DNA of 5,056 nucleotides. It comes from an uncultured Collinsella sp. (lineage in GTDB: Bacteria; Actinomycetota; Coriobacteriia; Coriobacteriales; Coriobacteriaceae). The stretch is taken from positions 1 through 5,056 of the forward strand of contig URNJ01000129.1 of the NCBI GenBank assembly GCA_900549215.1, in the 5' to 3' direction. The notes beneath the pieces are model-generated. The model was given only the letters and a program-made list of their open reading frames with translations. It ran no database searches and was not told where the DNA came from. This document shows, one piece after another, positions 1 through 5,056 of the stretch; the stretch's first letter is position 1; the number at the start of each line of letters is the position of its first letter. The position numbers and the translations under genes were made by a program.

Positions 1-384
1 GTTCTGGAGTGCGCCGTCGGGGCCGACCTTAAAGTCGATGGAGTTCTGTGCGGTTCCGGCCTTGGCGTCGGCAGCAATGGTCCAGGTGTTCATGGCGTCG
101 ATCTTCATGTTGGTGACATGGATGCCGTAGGCCGAATGATTGTCGATGGTGGTCGCGTCTTCTGAGGGGCCCTGAAGCGTGCCGTCGGCCTTGGCGACGA
201 AGGGAATAACCGTCGGAACTTTGAACTCAACGTTGTCGATCTCGGTCCTGACCATTACCTTCGTGGTTCCAACGCGCCCGGCCGCCATAGCTGGCGTCGG
301 GGCGGCGCCCATTGCGAGCGCGAGCGCGAGTCCTGCGCCCACGACGAGCGCTCTGGCTCCGTTCATGTTCCTGGTGATGTCCAT
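1..384 (-). CDS. Secreted protein of unknown function, N-terminal part (3' end outside window)
   Basis: This is an open frame of 128 codons from the ATG at 384-382 to the window edge, with no stop. A Shine-Dalgarno GAAAGGA (391-397) sits six bases before the ATG and fixes the start. Residues 1-34 form a classical Sec signal peptide: R5 and R11 in the n-region, a hydrophobic core at about residues 12-28 and an AMA|A cleavage site near residue 34. The mature part begins with Thr/Val-rich, strand-like sequence: a VPTVIPFVAKADG segment (about 57-69), then IDNHSAYGIHVTN (about 91-103) and MNTWTI (108-113). This pattern of a short beta-sandwich repeat with 'N.S...V.N' and 'W.I' resembles small secreted surface proteins of anaerobic Gram-positives as I remember them; no catalytic motif is visible. 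It is the third gene of a minus-strand cluster, 89 bp after a membrane-anchored protein, so a joint role at the cell surface is inferred. A sorting motif, if any, would lie in the missing C-terminus. Confidence 0.85.
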   Translation of the reverse strand, partial: MDITRNMNGARALVVGAGLALALAMGAAPTPAMAAGRVGTTKVMVRTEIDNVEFKVPTVIPFVAKADGTLQGPSEDATTIDNHSAYGIHVTNMKIDAMNTWTIAADAKAGTAQNSIDFKVGPDGALQN

Positions 385-404
385 GGTCGTTCCTTTCTAT
401 TCGC

Positions 405-421
405 CGCGGGCCGTCCCCGCG
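405..421 (-). other. GC-rich hairpin in the leader of the secreted-protein gene
   Basis: CGCGGG (405-410) and CCCGCG (416-421) are perfect inverted repeats around a five-base loop. In the minus-strand transcript the stem ends about 20 bases before the ATG, just upstream of the SD. It is not followed by a T run, so it is not an intrinsic terminator. It could modulate mRNA processing or translation of the secreted protein, or be chance in GC-rich DNA. Confidence 0.3.
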
Positions 422-473
422 ATGATTGGACGAATGCTGGTGTATTGCGTGCGGTGCCGCGTCGGCCGGAAAG

Positions 474-983
474 CTAGTTCTCGGCTTGCTCAACCCGTAC
501 CTTGACACGTGTCGGATTGCCGTGGCTGTCGAGGGTCTTGGCATCGAGTGCCTGGATCTCGATGTACGCCTCGCCTTCTTTGATGTCGCCGGCGGGGCAC
601 GTCTCGATTGTCTTGCCGGTCTCGACCACACCGGATTCGTACATGGTCTCGTCGTTTTGGATGACGCGGAATCGCTGGGGAAATTTATTGTCTTGGACGT
701 TTTGCACGTTGACGCGCAGCTTGCCGTCCTCCTGCAGCTGAGCGACCGGCGCGACCGAAATCGTCATCATGTTGTCGCGGACGATGGCGTCGAGCTCATC
801 TTGGATTTCCTGACGCGTTTTGCCCTCCGCCGTCGTAACCGAAGCGCCCGCCTCGGGTACGGGCTGCGACTGCCAAACGTATAGTCCTACGGCGACAAGG
901 GCACAGACGATGGCCAAGCAGGCAACGATGAGCTTCCTGCGATGCCCCAGGCCTGCAAAGTGGGGCGGCTTCTTCGCGCTCAT
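474..983 (-). CDS. Single-pass membrane-anchored extracytoplasmic protein, unknown function
   Basis: The protein is 169 aa. The start is the ATG at 983-981, which overlaps the stop of the preceding gene as ATGA and is preceded by AAGGA (990-994) at six bases. A longer in-frame reading upstream exists but would run through the neighbouring gene in another frame. Residues 1-17 are basic (K4, K5, R15, R16, K17), and residues 18-37 form one strongly hydrophobic helix, giving an N-in anchor with the remainder outside. An acidic, helix-prone stretch (about 52-71, with EIQDELDAIV) is followed by a beta-rich domain (about 73-169). That domain has the pattern 'DGKLRVNVQN..DN', 'YESGVVETGKTIE', 'EGEAYIEIQALD', as in small anchored proteins with an Ig-like fold. 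I recall similar uncharacterised proteins in Firmicutes encoded beside secreted beta-rich proteins, but no named family can be assigned. Translational coupling upstream and the secreted neighbour downstream suggest one surface-related operon. Confidence 0.85.
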   Translation of the reverse strand: MSAKKPPHFAGLGHRRKLIVACLAIVCALVAVGLYVWQSQPVPEAGASVTTAEGKTRQEIQDELDAIVRDNMMTISVAPVAQLQEDGKLRVNVQNVQDNKFPQRFRVIQNDETMYESGVVETGKTIETCPAGDIKEGEAYIEIQALDAKTLDSHGNPTRVKVRVEQAEN

Positions 984-1276
984 GCGGCATCCTTGGCGGT
1001 ATAGATGCGCGCAAAGGTGGACGGGTTCGCTCCAAAGAGCATGTGAAGCATCAGACGGCGCGAGTAGACGAGTTCTTCGAAGTCGGGAGGGAGCTCGATG
1101 CCGTGGATATGCGCGATGTGGTGGGCGAGCGCCGAGAACGACTCGGGGTCGCAGATCACATCGGTGGTAACGTGGTAGACCGTCGTATCGGGGAATGCCT
1201 CTTCGTCGAAAGGCAGGAGATGGGGATCGTCGTCGACTTCGATGGCGATGCCGTACTGGGGCCAGTAATATGCCAT
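980..1276 (-). CDS. Small protein resembling the C-terminal part of a VSR/DUF559-like nuclease fold
   Basis: The protein is 98 aa. The ATG at 1276-1274 has a strong SD (AGGGAGGT, 1281-1288) five bases upstream. The only other in-frame upstream sequence reaches a TAG eleven codons earlier with no alternative start. The N-terminus reads YYWPQYGIAIEVDDDPH (3-19), which looks like the 'D(F/L)YWP....(A/V)IE.DG..H' strand of VSR/DUF559-type PD-(D/E)XK proteins. The rest continues with a strand (TTVYHVTTD, 31-39) and a helix (about 44-57), the order expected for the second half of that fold. The usual preceding helix and strand are absent, and Gly of the EvDG motif is replaced by Asp (D16). Nuclease activity is therefore doubtful; a remnant or a regulatory/toxin-antitoxin-like derivative is possible. 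The stop overlaps the next start (ATGA), indicating translational coupling to the membrane-anchored protein. It contains no signal peptide and is probably cytoplasmic. The family link is inference from remembered motifs. Confidence 0.75.
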   Translation of the reverse strand: MAYYWPQYGIAIEVDDDPHLLPFDEEAFPDTTVYHVTTDVICDPESFSALAHHIAHIHGIELPPDFEELVYSRRLMLHMLFGANPSTFARIYTAKDAA

Positions 1277-1280
1277 GGGA

Positions 1281-1288
1281 ACCTCCCT
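1281..1288 (-). promoter_or_regulatory. Ribosome binding site of the 98-aa gene
   Basis: Read on the minus strand, AGGGAGGT lies five bases before the ATG at 1276-1274. It is close to the anti-SD consensus and is the strongest site of the minus-strand cluster. It supports this start because the in-frame sequence upstream has no other start codon before a TAG. Confidence 0.75.
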
Positions 1289-1347
1289 GCTTCTGGGCCA
1301 AAACTTCTATCGGTTTGGCTGTCGATGCCGACCGTATCAGCCGCTAC

Positions 1348-1376
1348 TTGACCAAAAACTGACCAAATGCTTGACG
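1348..1376 (+). repeat. Phased tandem motif (TTGACC / CTGACC / TTGACG), candidate regulator binding site
   Basis: Three copies of a YTGACS core begin at 1348, 1359 and 1371, steps of 11 and 12 bp, so all would face one side of the helix. The first two share the longer identical core TGACCAAA (1349-1356 and 1360-1367). Seen from the minus strand they read TTTGGTCA and lie about 73-95 bp before the start of the 98-aa gene. That position fits an activator or repressor site close to its promoter. The regulator is unknown. Confidence 0.5.
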
Positions 1377-1438
1377 GATTCGCATCGCCGCAGGTAGCAG
1401 GTGGCAAAAAAATACTTCAACATTTTTCGAGGGCCAAT

Positions 1439-1504
1439 TTCGCGATTGTTCGCGGCGAAGCGATATGTGTCAAAAACATCGCCTGCCGAGATGTAGCGGC
1501 CGCT
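1439..1504. promoter_or_regulatory. Cluster of short inverted repeats, candidate operator region for the dehydrogenase operon
   Basis: Several dyads lie within about 65 bp. TTCGCGGCGAA (1449-1459) is a perfect inverted repeat around one central base, and its TTCGCG half also occurs at 1439-1444. ATGT (1465-1468) and ACAT (1476-1479) are inverted around seven bases. GCGAT and ATCGC extend an imperfect hairpin with CGGC/GCCG outer arms (1453-1488). AGCGGCCGCT (1495-1504) is a perfect 10-bp palindrome. The cluster is 118-183 bp upstream of the dehydrogenase ATG, just before the best promoter candidate. No known operator consensus was matched. Confidence 0.4.
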
Positions 1505-1511
1505 CGCCGAA

Positions 1512-1539
1512 TTGCACTAACGTAAAAATCCTCAATTAT
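1512..1539 (+). promoter_or_regulatory. Possible sigma-70-type promoter of the dehydrogenase-etf operon
   Basis: TTGCAC (1512-1517) and AATTAT (1534-1539) are separated by 16 bp and lie in the AT-richest part of the gap on the correct strand. They match the -35 and -10 consensus at about 3 and 4 of 6 positions. Initiation near 1546 would leave a leader of about 75 bases. The match is weak and only the best of several poor candidates. Confidence 0.25.
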
Positions 1540-1606
1540 GGAGACGGTCTCGAACACGTCAACGAAACGATGCGGTAACATCTCCCTGCAAACACTGTAG
1601 TTAGCT

Positions 1607-1615
1607 AAAGGGGAG
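1607..1615 (+). promoter_or_regulatory. Ribosome binding site of the FAD-dependent dehydrogenase
   Basis: AAAGGGGAG ends six bases before the ATG at 1622. It is the only good SD near the beginning of this frame and so decides the start. Confidence 0.75.
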
Positions 1616-1621
1616 TTCTGC

Positions 1622-3223
1622 ATGTCTGCAACCATCAAACCCTTCACCGATGAGTTCGAGGAATACGGTCGCGATGAGTCTCGTTCGTCGGGCGAGGCCT
1701 CGAGCATCTCGTTTCCAATATCGGAAGACGAGACGCGCGCCATCCTGCGGCAGCTCCATGCCGAGCGTGTTCCGGTAACGGTTCAGGGCGCCCGAACCGG
1801 TCTTGCCGCCGGCGCCGTGCCCCACGGCGGGCATATCCTCAACACTTCCCGCATGAATGGCTACTTGGGTCTTCGTCGCGATGAGCAGGGCCGTTTTCTG
1901 CTGCGCGTGGAACCGGGCGTTGTGCTGTCCGAGTTGCGCAAGCAGCTGGGCAAGAAGGTGCTCCCGACCGCAGGCTGGGACCAGGCATCGCTTAAGGCTT
2001 ACGAGGAGTTTCAGAATGCCCCCGAGCAATTCTTCCCCACCGATCCCACCGAGGCATCTGCCTGCTTGGGCGGTATGGCGGCATGCAACGCCTCTGGCGC
2101 CCGTAGCTACGCTTACGGTCCTATGCGCCCCCACATCACGGGTCTTCATGTCGCGCTGACCGATGGCGACCTGCTCGAGCTTCACCGTGGCGAGGTTTTT
2201 GCCCGGGGCCGCCACCTATCACTCGTGACGGCGGAAGGCCGTGCGGTCGAGCTTGATCTTCCCACCTACACCATGCCCGAGACCAAAAATGCTTCGGGCT
2301 ATTTTGTTGCGGACGACATGGATGCCATCGACCTCTTTATCGGCGCCTGCGGCACGCTCGGCGTTATCACGGAGCTCGAGATTGCCCTGCAGGCGGCGCC
2401 TGCGGTCGTTTGGGGTGTGAGCTGCTTTTTCGATAGCGAAGACAAGGCCGTGTCCTTCACCGATTCCGTGCGCCCCGTCCTGTCCCACGCGGCCGCCATC
2501 GAGTATTTCGATGCTGGGGCTTTGGATATCCTGCGCTGCCAGCGTGAGCAGTCGACGGCGTTTTCTTCGCTGCCGGTGCTCGACAAAGAGGCCGAGGTCT
2601 GCGTCTACGTGGAGCTCGACTGCGATGACGAGAAACAGGCGACCGAGGAACTGTATCACCTGGGGTGGGTATTGGAGCTCTCGGGCGGCAGCGATGATGC
2701 GACCTGGGTCGCGCGCACCGAGGTCGATCGCGAGTGCCAGCGATTCTTCCGCCATGCAGTACCCGAGAGCGTCAACATGCTTATCGATGAACGCCGCCGC
2801 ACGGACCCCACTATCACCAAGCTGGGCTCGGACATGTCGGTGCCCAATGCGCGCCTGGCCGACGTCATCGCGCTCTATCGCCGCACGTTGGCCGAAAGCG
2901 GGCTCGAGTCTGCCGCCTGGGGGCACATTGGTAACAACCATCTGCATGTGAACATCCTGCCGCGCGATGCGCGGGACTACCGCCGCGGCGGAGAGCTCTT
3001 TGCCCAGTGGGCCTCCGAAGTCACGGCTATGGGCGGCGCCGTCTCCGCCGAGCACGGCGTCGGCAAGATCAAGGCGGGCTTTCTGGAGACGATGTACGGT
3101 CACGAGGCTATGGTCGAGTCGGCGCAGCTCAAACTCCAGCTCGATCCTGCCGGGCAGCTGGGTCGCGGCAATCTGTTTACGGAGAAGCTCTTGGATGAAC
3201 TCGTTCAGAAAGGGGGCGCGTAA
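1622..3223 (+). CDS. FAD-dependent 2-hydroxyacid (probable D-lactate) dehydrogenase, GlcD family, Etf-linked
   Basis: The protein is 533 aa, somewhat longer than the roughly 460-480 aa usual for GlcD/LctD proteins, mostly through N-terminal and insert sequence. Residues about 32-256 form the PCMH-type FAD-binding domain: VQGARTGLAAG (54-64) is the pyrophosphate loop, EPGVVLSEL (97-105) follows, FFPTDPTEASACLGGMAA (137-154) and the ACNASGA loop contact FAD, and GACGTLGVITELEIAL (241-256) closes the domain. The C-terminal FAD-oxidase domain contains SDMSVP (403-408), the His-rich motif GHIGNNHLHVN (434-444) and AEHGVGKIK (476-484) with H478. These histidines probably line the substrate or metal site. 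No signal peptide or membrane segment is present, so it should be cytosolic. It is the first gene of an operon with etfB (2-bp gap) and etfA. As in the A. woodii Ldh-EtfAB complex, it would oxidise lactate to pyruvate and pass electrons to the EtfAB flavin. Glycolate, 2-hydroxyglutarate or another hydroxyacid are alternative substrates; the family is sure, the substrate is not. Confidence 0.92.
   Translation: MSATIKPFTDEFEEYGRDESRSSGEASSISFPISEDETRAILRQLHAERVPVTVQGARTGLAAGAVPHGGHILNTSRMNGYLGLRRDEQGRFLLRVEPGVVLSELRKQLGKKVLPTAGWDQASLKAYEEFQNAPEQFFPTDPTEASACLGGMAACNASGARSYAYGPMRPHITGLHVALTDGDLLELHRGEVFARGRHLSLVTAEGRAVELDLPTYTMPETKNASGYFVADDMDAIDLFIGACGTLGVITELEIALQAAPAVVWGVSCFFDSEDKAVSFTDSVRPVLSHAAAIEYFDAGALDILRCQREQSTAFSSLPVLDKEAEVCVYVELDCDDEKQATEELYHLGWVLELSGGSDDATWVARTEVDRECQRFFRHAVPESVNMLIDERRRTDPTITKLGSDMSVPNARLADVIALYRRTLAESGLESAAWGHIGNNHLHVNILPRDARDYRRGGELFAQWASEVTAMGGAVSAEHGVGKIKAGFLETMYGHEAMVESAQLKLQLDPAGQLGRGNLFTEKLLDELVQKGGA
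3209..3216 (+). promoter_or_regulatory. Ribosome binding site of etfB, inside the end of the dehydrogenase gene
   Basis: AAAGGGGG lies in the last codons of the dehydrogenase, nine bases before the etfB ATG at 3226. It supports the start at 3226 over the internal Met codon five residues later. Confidence 0.6.
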
Positions 3224-3225
3224 TC

Positions 3226-4041
3226 ATGAGTGATTTCCATATGGTGGTGTGCGTCAAGGCGGTGCCGGGTAGCACCGAAGTCAAGATGGACCCCAAGACC
3301 AACACCATCGTGCGCGATGGCAATCAGGCGGTCATTAATCCCTTTGACGCGAGTGCTCTGGAGTGCGCGCTGGCACTTAAAGATGACTTTATCGGCTTTG
3401 GCATGGATGTGCGCGTGACGGTGGTGTCGATGGGTATTCCCGCGACCGAATCGCTGCTGCGTGACTGTATTGCCCGCGGTGCCGACGATGCGCTGCTGCT
3501 AACCGATCGCGCCTTTGCAGGTGCCGATACCCTGGCCACCACCTATGCCCTCAAGTGCGGTATCGAGGCTCTCGATGAGGACTTCGATCTTCTCATCTGC
3601 GGCAAGATGGCGGTGGACGGCGATACGGCCCAGATTGGTCCCGAGCTTGCCGGCGCCTTTGAGATTCCCTGCGTGACCGATGTAAGCTGCGTTCAGAGCG
3701 CGGGCTTCACGACGTGCGGTTCGCTGGCGCTCGTTCACGGATGCGATGCCGGCGAGGAGACGGTCTATCTGGAGATGCCGTGCGCGATGACGACCGCCAA
3801 GGAGATTGGCCAGCTGCGTATGCCGAGTATTGCCGGTATCCGCGCATCCGAGGATGCGGACGTGCGCGTGGTCAGCGCTGCCGACGTGAACGCCGACCCC
3901 TCGCGTTGCGGTCTTGCCGGATCGCCGACGCAGGTCGTGCGCTCGTTTGTGCCCGACCGTGATCAAACGTGCGAGACCGTTGAGGGCACGGCATCCGAGC
4001 AGGCGGAAAAGCTCGCCAAGATTATCGAGGGGATGGCATAG
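3226..4041 (+). CDS. etfB: Electron transfer flavoprotein subunit beta (EtfB), bifurcating type likely
   Basis: The protein is 271 aa, the normal length for EtfB. Recognised family segments in order are CVKAVPGSTEVKMD (9-22), NPFDASALECALALKD (38-53), SMGIPATESLLRDCIARGADDALLLTD (about 68-94), GADTLATTYAL (99-109), GKMAVDGDTAQIGPELA (126-142, the EtfB signature region) and YLEMPCAMTTAKEIGQ (181-196). In bifurcating Etfs, EtfB carries a second FAD where NAD(H) reacts and the electron pair is split or joined; the DGDTAQ.GP loop (131-139) is part of this cofactor site. The start is set by the SD at 3209-3216. The gene begins 2 bp after the dehydrogenase stop and its TAG directly abuts the etfA ATG, so stoichiometric co-translation is expected. 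It corresponds functionally to lctB of A. woodii. Whether it truly bifurcates cannot be shown by motifs alone; the ferredoxin-domain partner makes it likely. Confidence 0.93.
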   Translation: MSDFHMVVCVKAVPGSTEVKMDPKTNTIVRDGNQAVINPFDASALECALALKDDFIGFGMDVRVTVVSMGIPATESLLRDCIARGADDALLLTDRAFAGADTLATTYALKCGIEALDEDFDLLICGKMAVDGDTAQIGPELAGAFEIPCVTDVSCVQSAGFTTCGSLALVHGCDAGEETVYLEMPCAMTTAKEIGQLRMPSIAGIRASEDADVRVVSAADVNADPSRCGLAGSPTQVVRSFVPDRDQTCETVEGTASEQAEKLAKIIEGMA

Positions 4042-5056
4042 ATGAGCGGATTGAATATCGATAGCGAAGCCTGCATCGGTTGCGGTCGCTGCGTCCGTGC
4101 CTGCGCCTCGGGCGGCATTGTGGTGGAGGGTGAGCGTCCCAACCGCTGTGCCCGCGTAACCGACGGCTGCATTCTGTGCGGCGGGTGCGTCGATGCCTGC
4201 CCCGTCAACGCTATCTCGATCGAGCGTGACGAGGCCGCCGGCGCGGCGGACCTTGATACATATCGAGACATCTGGGTATTCGTGCAGACTGACGAGCACG
4301 ATACAGTGGCTCCTGTTGCCTATGAGCTGATGGGTAAGGGTCGTGAGCTTGCCGATGCCCGCGGCTGCCGTTTGGTGGCATTGGTCGGCATGAGCCCCGA
4401 GAGCTCGCTCGAGGAGCTGGAGCATCTGGTCTGTGCCGGTGCGGATGAAGTTGTGGTCTGTCGCGACGAGCGTCTGTGTCAAAACGACGCAGAGACCTAT
4501 GCCCGTCTGATTTGCGATTTGGTGGCCGAGCGCAAGCCCGAGGCCATCCTCTACGGCGCGACCGCCTTTGGTCGCGAGCTGGCACCTGGTGTCGCCGTAC
4601 GTTTGCAGACGGGCCTTACGGCCGATTGCACCGTGCTTTCGATGGATACGGAGACGGGTCTGCTGCAGCAGACGCGTCCGGCGTTTGGCGGCAACTTGAT
4701 GGCCACCATCATTTGCCCCAATCACCGACCCCAGATGGCCACGGTGCGCCCCGGTATTTTTAAGGCGCCCGACTTCGACTACAGCCGTTCTGGAACGATT
4801 ACCCAGGTAACGCTTTCAGAAGACGTCAAAGCTCGCATCGAGATCTCGATTCCCGCCGAGGAGTGGGGACAGCAGGCTTCGATTGCCGATGCCGAGCGCC
4901 TCGTCGTGGTGGGTCGAGGCATTGGCTCCAAGAAAAACCTGCCGCTGATGCGAAGGCTCGCCGAGGCCCTCGGTGCCGAGCTCGGCTGCACGCGACCCGT
5001 CGTGGAGGCGGGCTGGCTGGAGTATCGCCACCAGATTGGCCAGACGGGCGTGTCGG
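4042..5056 (+). CDS. etfA: Electron transfer flavoprotein subunit alpha with N-terminal 2x[4Fe-4S] ferredoxin domain (3' end outside window)
   Basis: 338 complete codons are visible and the frame is open at the window edge, so about 60-70 C-terminal residues are probably missing. The ATG follows the etfB TAG with no gap; GAGGGG (4027-4032) is the SD. Residues 1-65 are a bacterial ferredoxin domain with two motifs: C11-C14-C17-C21 and C43-C46-C49-C53, the second followed by Pro54. Residues about 74-250 are the Etf alpha/beta domain, including LYGATAFGRELAP (171-183) and RPAFGGNLMATI (212-223). From about 286 the FAD shuttle domain begins, with VVVGRGIG (288-295), TRPVVEAGW (317-325) and QIGQTGVS (331-338), where FAD would bind. 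The standard EtfA C-terminal signature lies beyond the window. Ferredoxin-type EtfA occurs in caffeyl-CoA reductase (CarE) and lactate dehydrogenase (LctC) confurcating complexes, where it exchanges electrons with ferredoxin. The protein should be cytosolic and form a complex with EtfB and the upstream dehydrogenase. Confidence 0.94.
   Translation, partial: MSGLNIDSEACIGCGRCVRACASGGIVVEGERPNRCARVTDGCILCGGCVDACPVNAISIERDEAAGAADLDTYRDIWVFVQTDEHDTVAPVAYELMGKGRELADARGCRLVALVGMSPESSLEELEHLVCAGADEVVVCRDERLCQNDAETYARLICDLVAERKPEAILYGATAFGRELAPGVAVRLQTGLTADCTVLSMDTETGLLQQTRPAFGGNLMATIICPNHRPQMATVRPGIFKAPDFDYSRSGTITQVTLSEDVKARIEISIPAEEWGQQASIADAERLVVVGRGIGSKKNLPLMRRLAEALGAELGCTRPVVEAGWLEYRHQIGQTGVS

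Larger units (their letters stand above)
1277..1621. other. Divergent intergenic region between the surface operon and the dehydrogenase operon
   Basis: These 345 bp lie between two divergently transcribed start codons and contain no convincing coding frame. The region is more AT-rich than the flanking genes, including an A7 run (1406-1412) and T5 (1423-1427). It holds a phased direct repeat (1348-1376), several short palindromes (1439-1504) and weak promoter-like hexamers. It should carry promoters for both operons. No hairpin followed by a T run, riboswitch-like fold or tRNA-like structure was recognised. Confidence 0.7.

Noticed and set aside
426..884. Plus-strand open frame of 152 codons across the membrane-anchored protein
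   Set aside because: The minus strand has a signal-anchor helix, SD and ATGA coupling. The plus frame has no supporting SD or domain.
984..1301. N-terminal extension of the 169-aa membrane protein to a 275-aa reading
   Set aside because: The extension is Arg/Pro/His-rich out-of-frame sequence of the 98-aa gene. The internal Met at 983 has its own SD and is followed directly by a proper membrane anchor.
1402..1427. A7 and T5 runs as a possible bidirectional intrinsic terminator
   Set aside because: No GC-rich stem separates the runs, and the site lies between divergent starts where no transcript needs to end.
1495..1504. AGCGGCCGCT as a cloning scar (contains a NotI site)
   Set aside because: The flanking sequence is continuous, native-looking intergenic DNA with no vector sequence; an 8-bp GC palindrome is not surprising at this base composition.
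2219..3103. Minus-strand open frame of 294 codons opposite the dehydrogenase
   Set aside because: It lies entirely across the conserved FAD-oxidase domain, has no SD or neighbouring operon logic, and its composition is that of a codon-bias shadow.
3499..4725. Long minus-strand open frame (408 codons) opposite etfB and etfA
   Set aside because: The plus strand encodes unmistakable EtfB and EtfA motifs throughout. The antisense frame is low in recognisable domains and is a by-product of GC-rich codon bias.

Overview
The window looks like a chromosomal segment from a high-GC, probably strictly anaerobic Actinomycetota of the class Coriobacteriia (Collinsella-like). This is an inference from three things: GC-rich coding DNA with GC-preferring third positions, strong GGAG-type ribosome binding sites, and an Etf-coupled flavin dehydrogenase with a ferredoxin-type EtfA, which is typical of anaerobes. 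No rRNA or other taxonomic marker is present.

Two divergent gene blocks flank a regulatory gap of about 345 bp (1277-1621). The left block lies on the minus strand and reads from about 1276 down past base 1. It encodes a 98-aa protein resembling part of a VSR/DUF559-like nuclease fold, then a 169-aa protein with one membrane anchor (ATGA overlap with the previous gene), then, after an 89-bp gap, a secreted protein with a clear signal peptide that is cut by the window edge. The last two look like a cell-surface pair of unknown function.

The right block lies on the plus strand. It is a tightly packed operon encoding a GlcD/D-lactate-dehydrogenase-type FAD enzyme (1622-3223), EtfB (3226-4041) and EtfA (4042 to beyond the window end). 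The EtfA carries an N-terminal domain with two four-cysteine [4Fe-4S] motifs. By analogy with the Ldh-EtfAB complex of Acetobacterium woodii, these three would form one soluble flavin-based electron-confurcating 2-hydroxyacid (most likely lactate) dehydrogenase. Such a complex couples oxidation of the hydroxyacid with NAD+ to oxidation of reduced ferredoxin. The gene order here (dehydrogenase first) differs from the lctB-lctC-lctD order of A. woodii. The substrate is not proven by sequence.

The divergent gap holds a phased tandem repeat (YTGACS steps of 11 and 12 bp, 1348-1376) nearer the surface operon, and a cluster of small palindromes (1439-1504) nearer the dehydrogenase operon. Both are candidate operator regions. 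No RNA genes, mobile elements, CRISPR arrays or convincing intrinsic terminators were seen.
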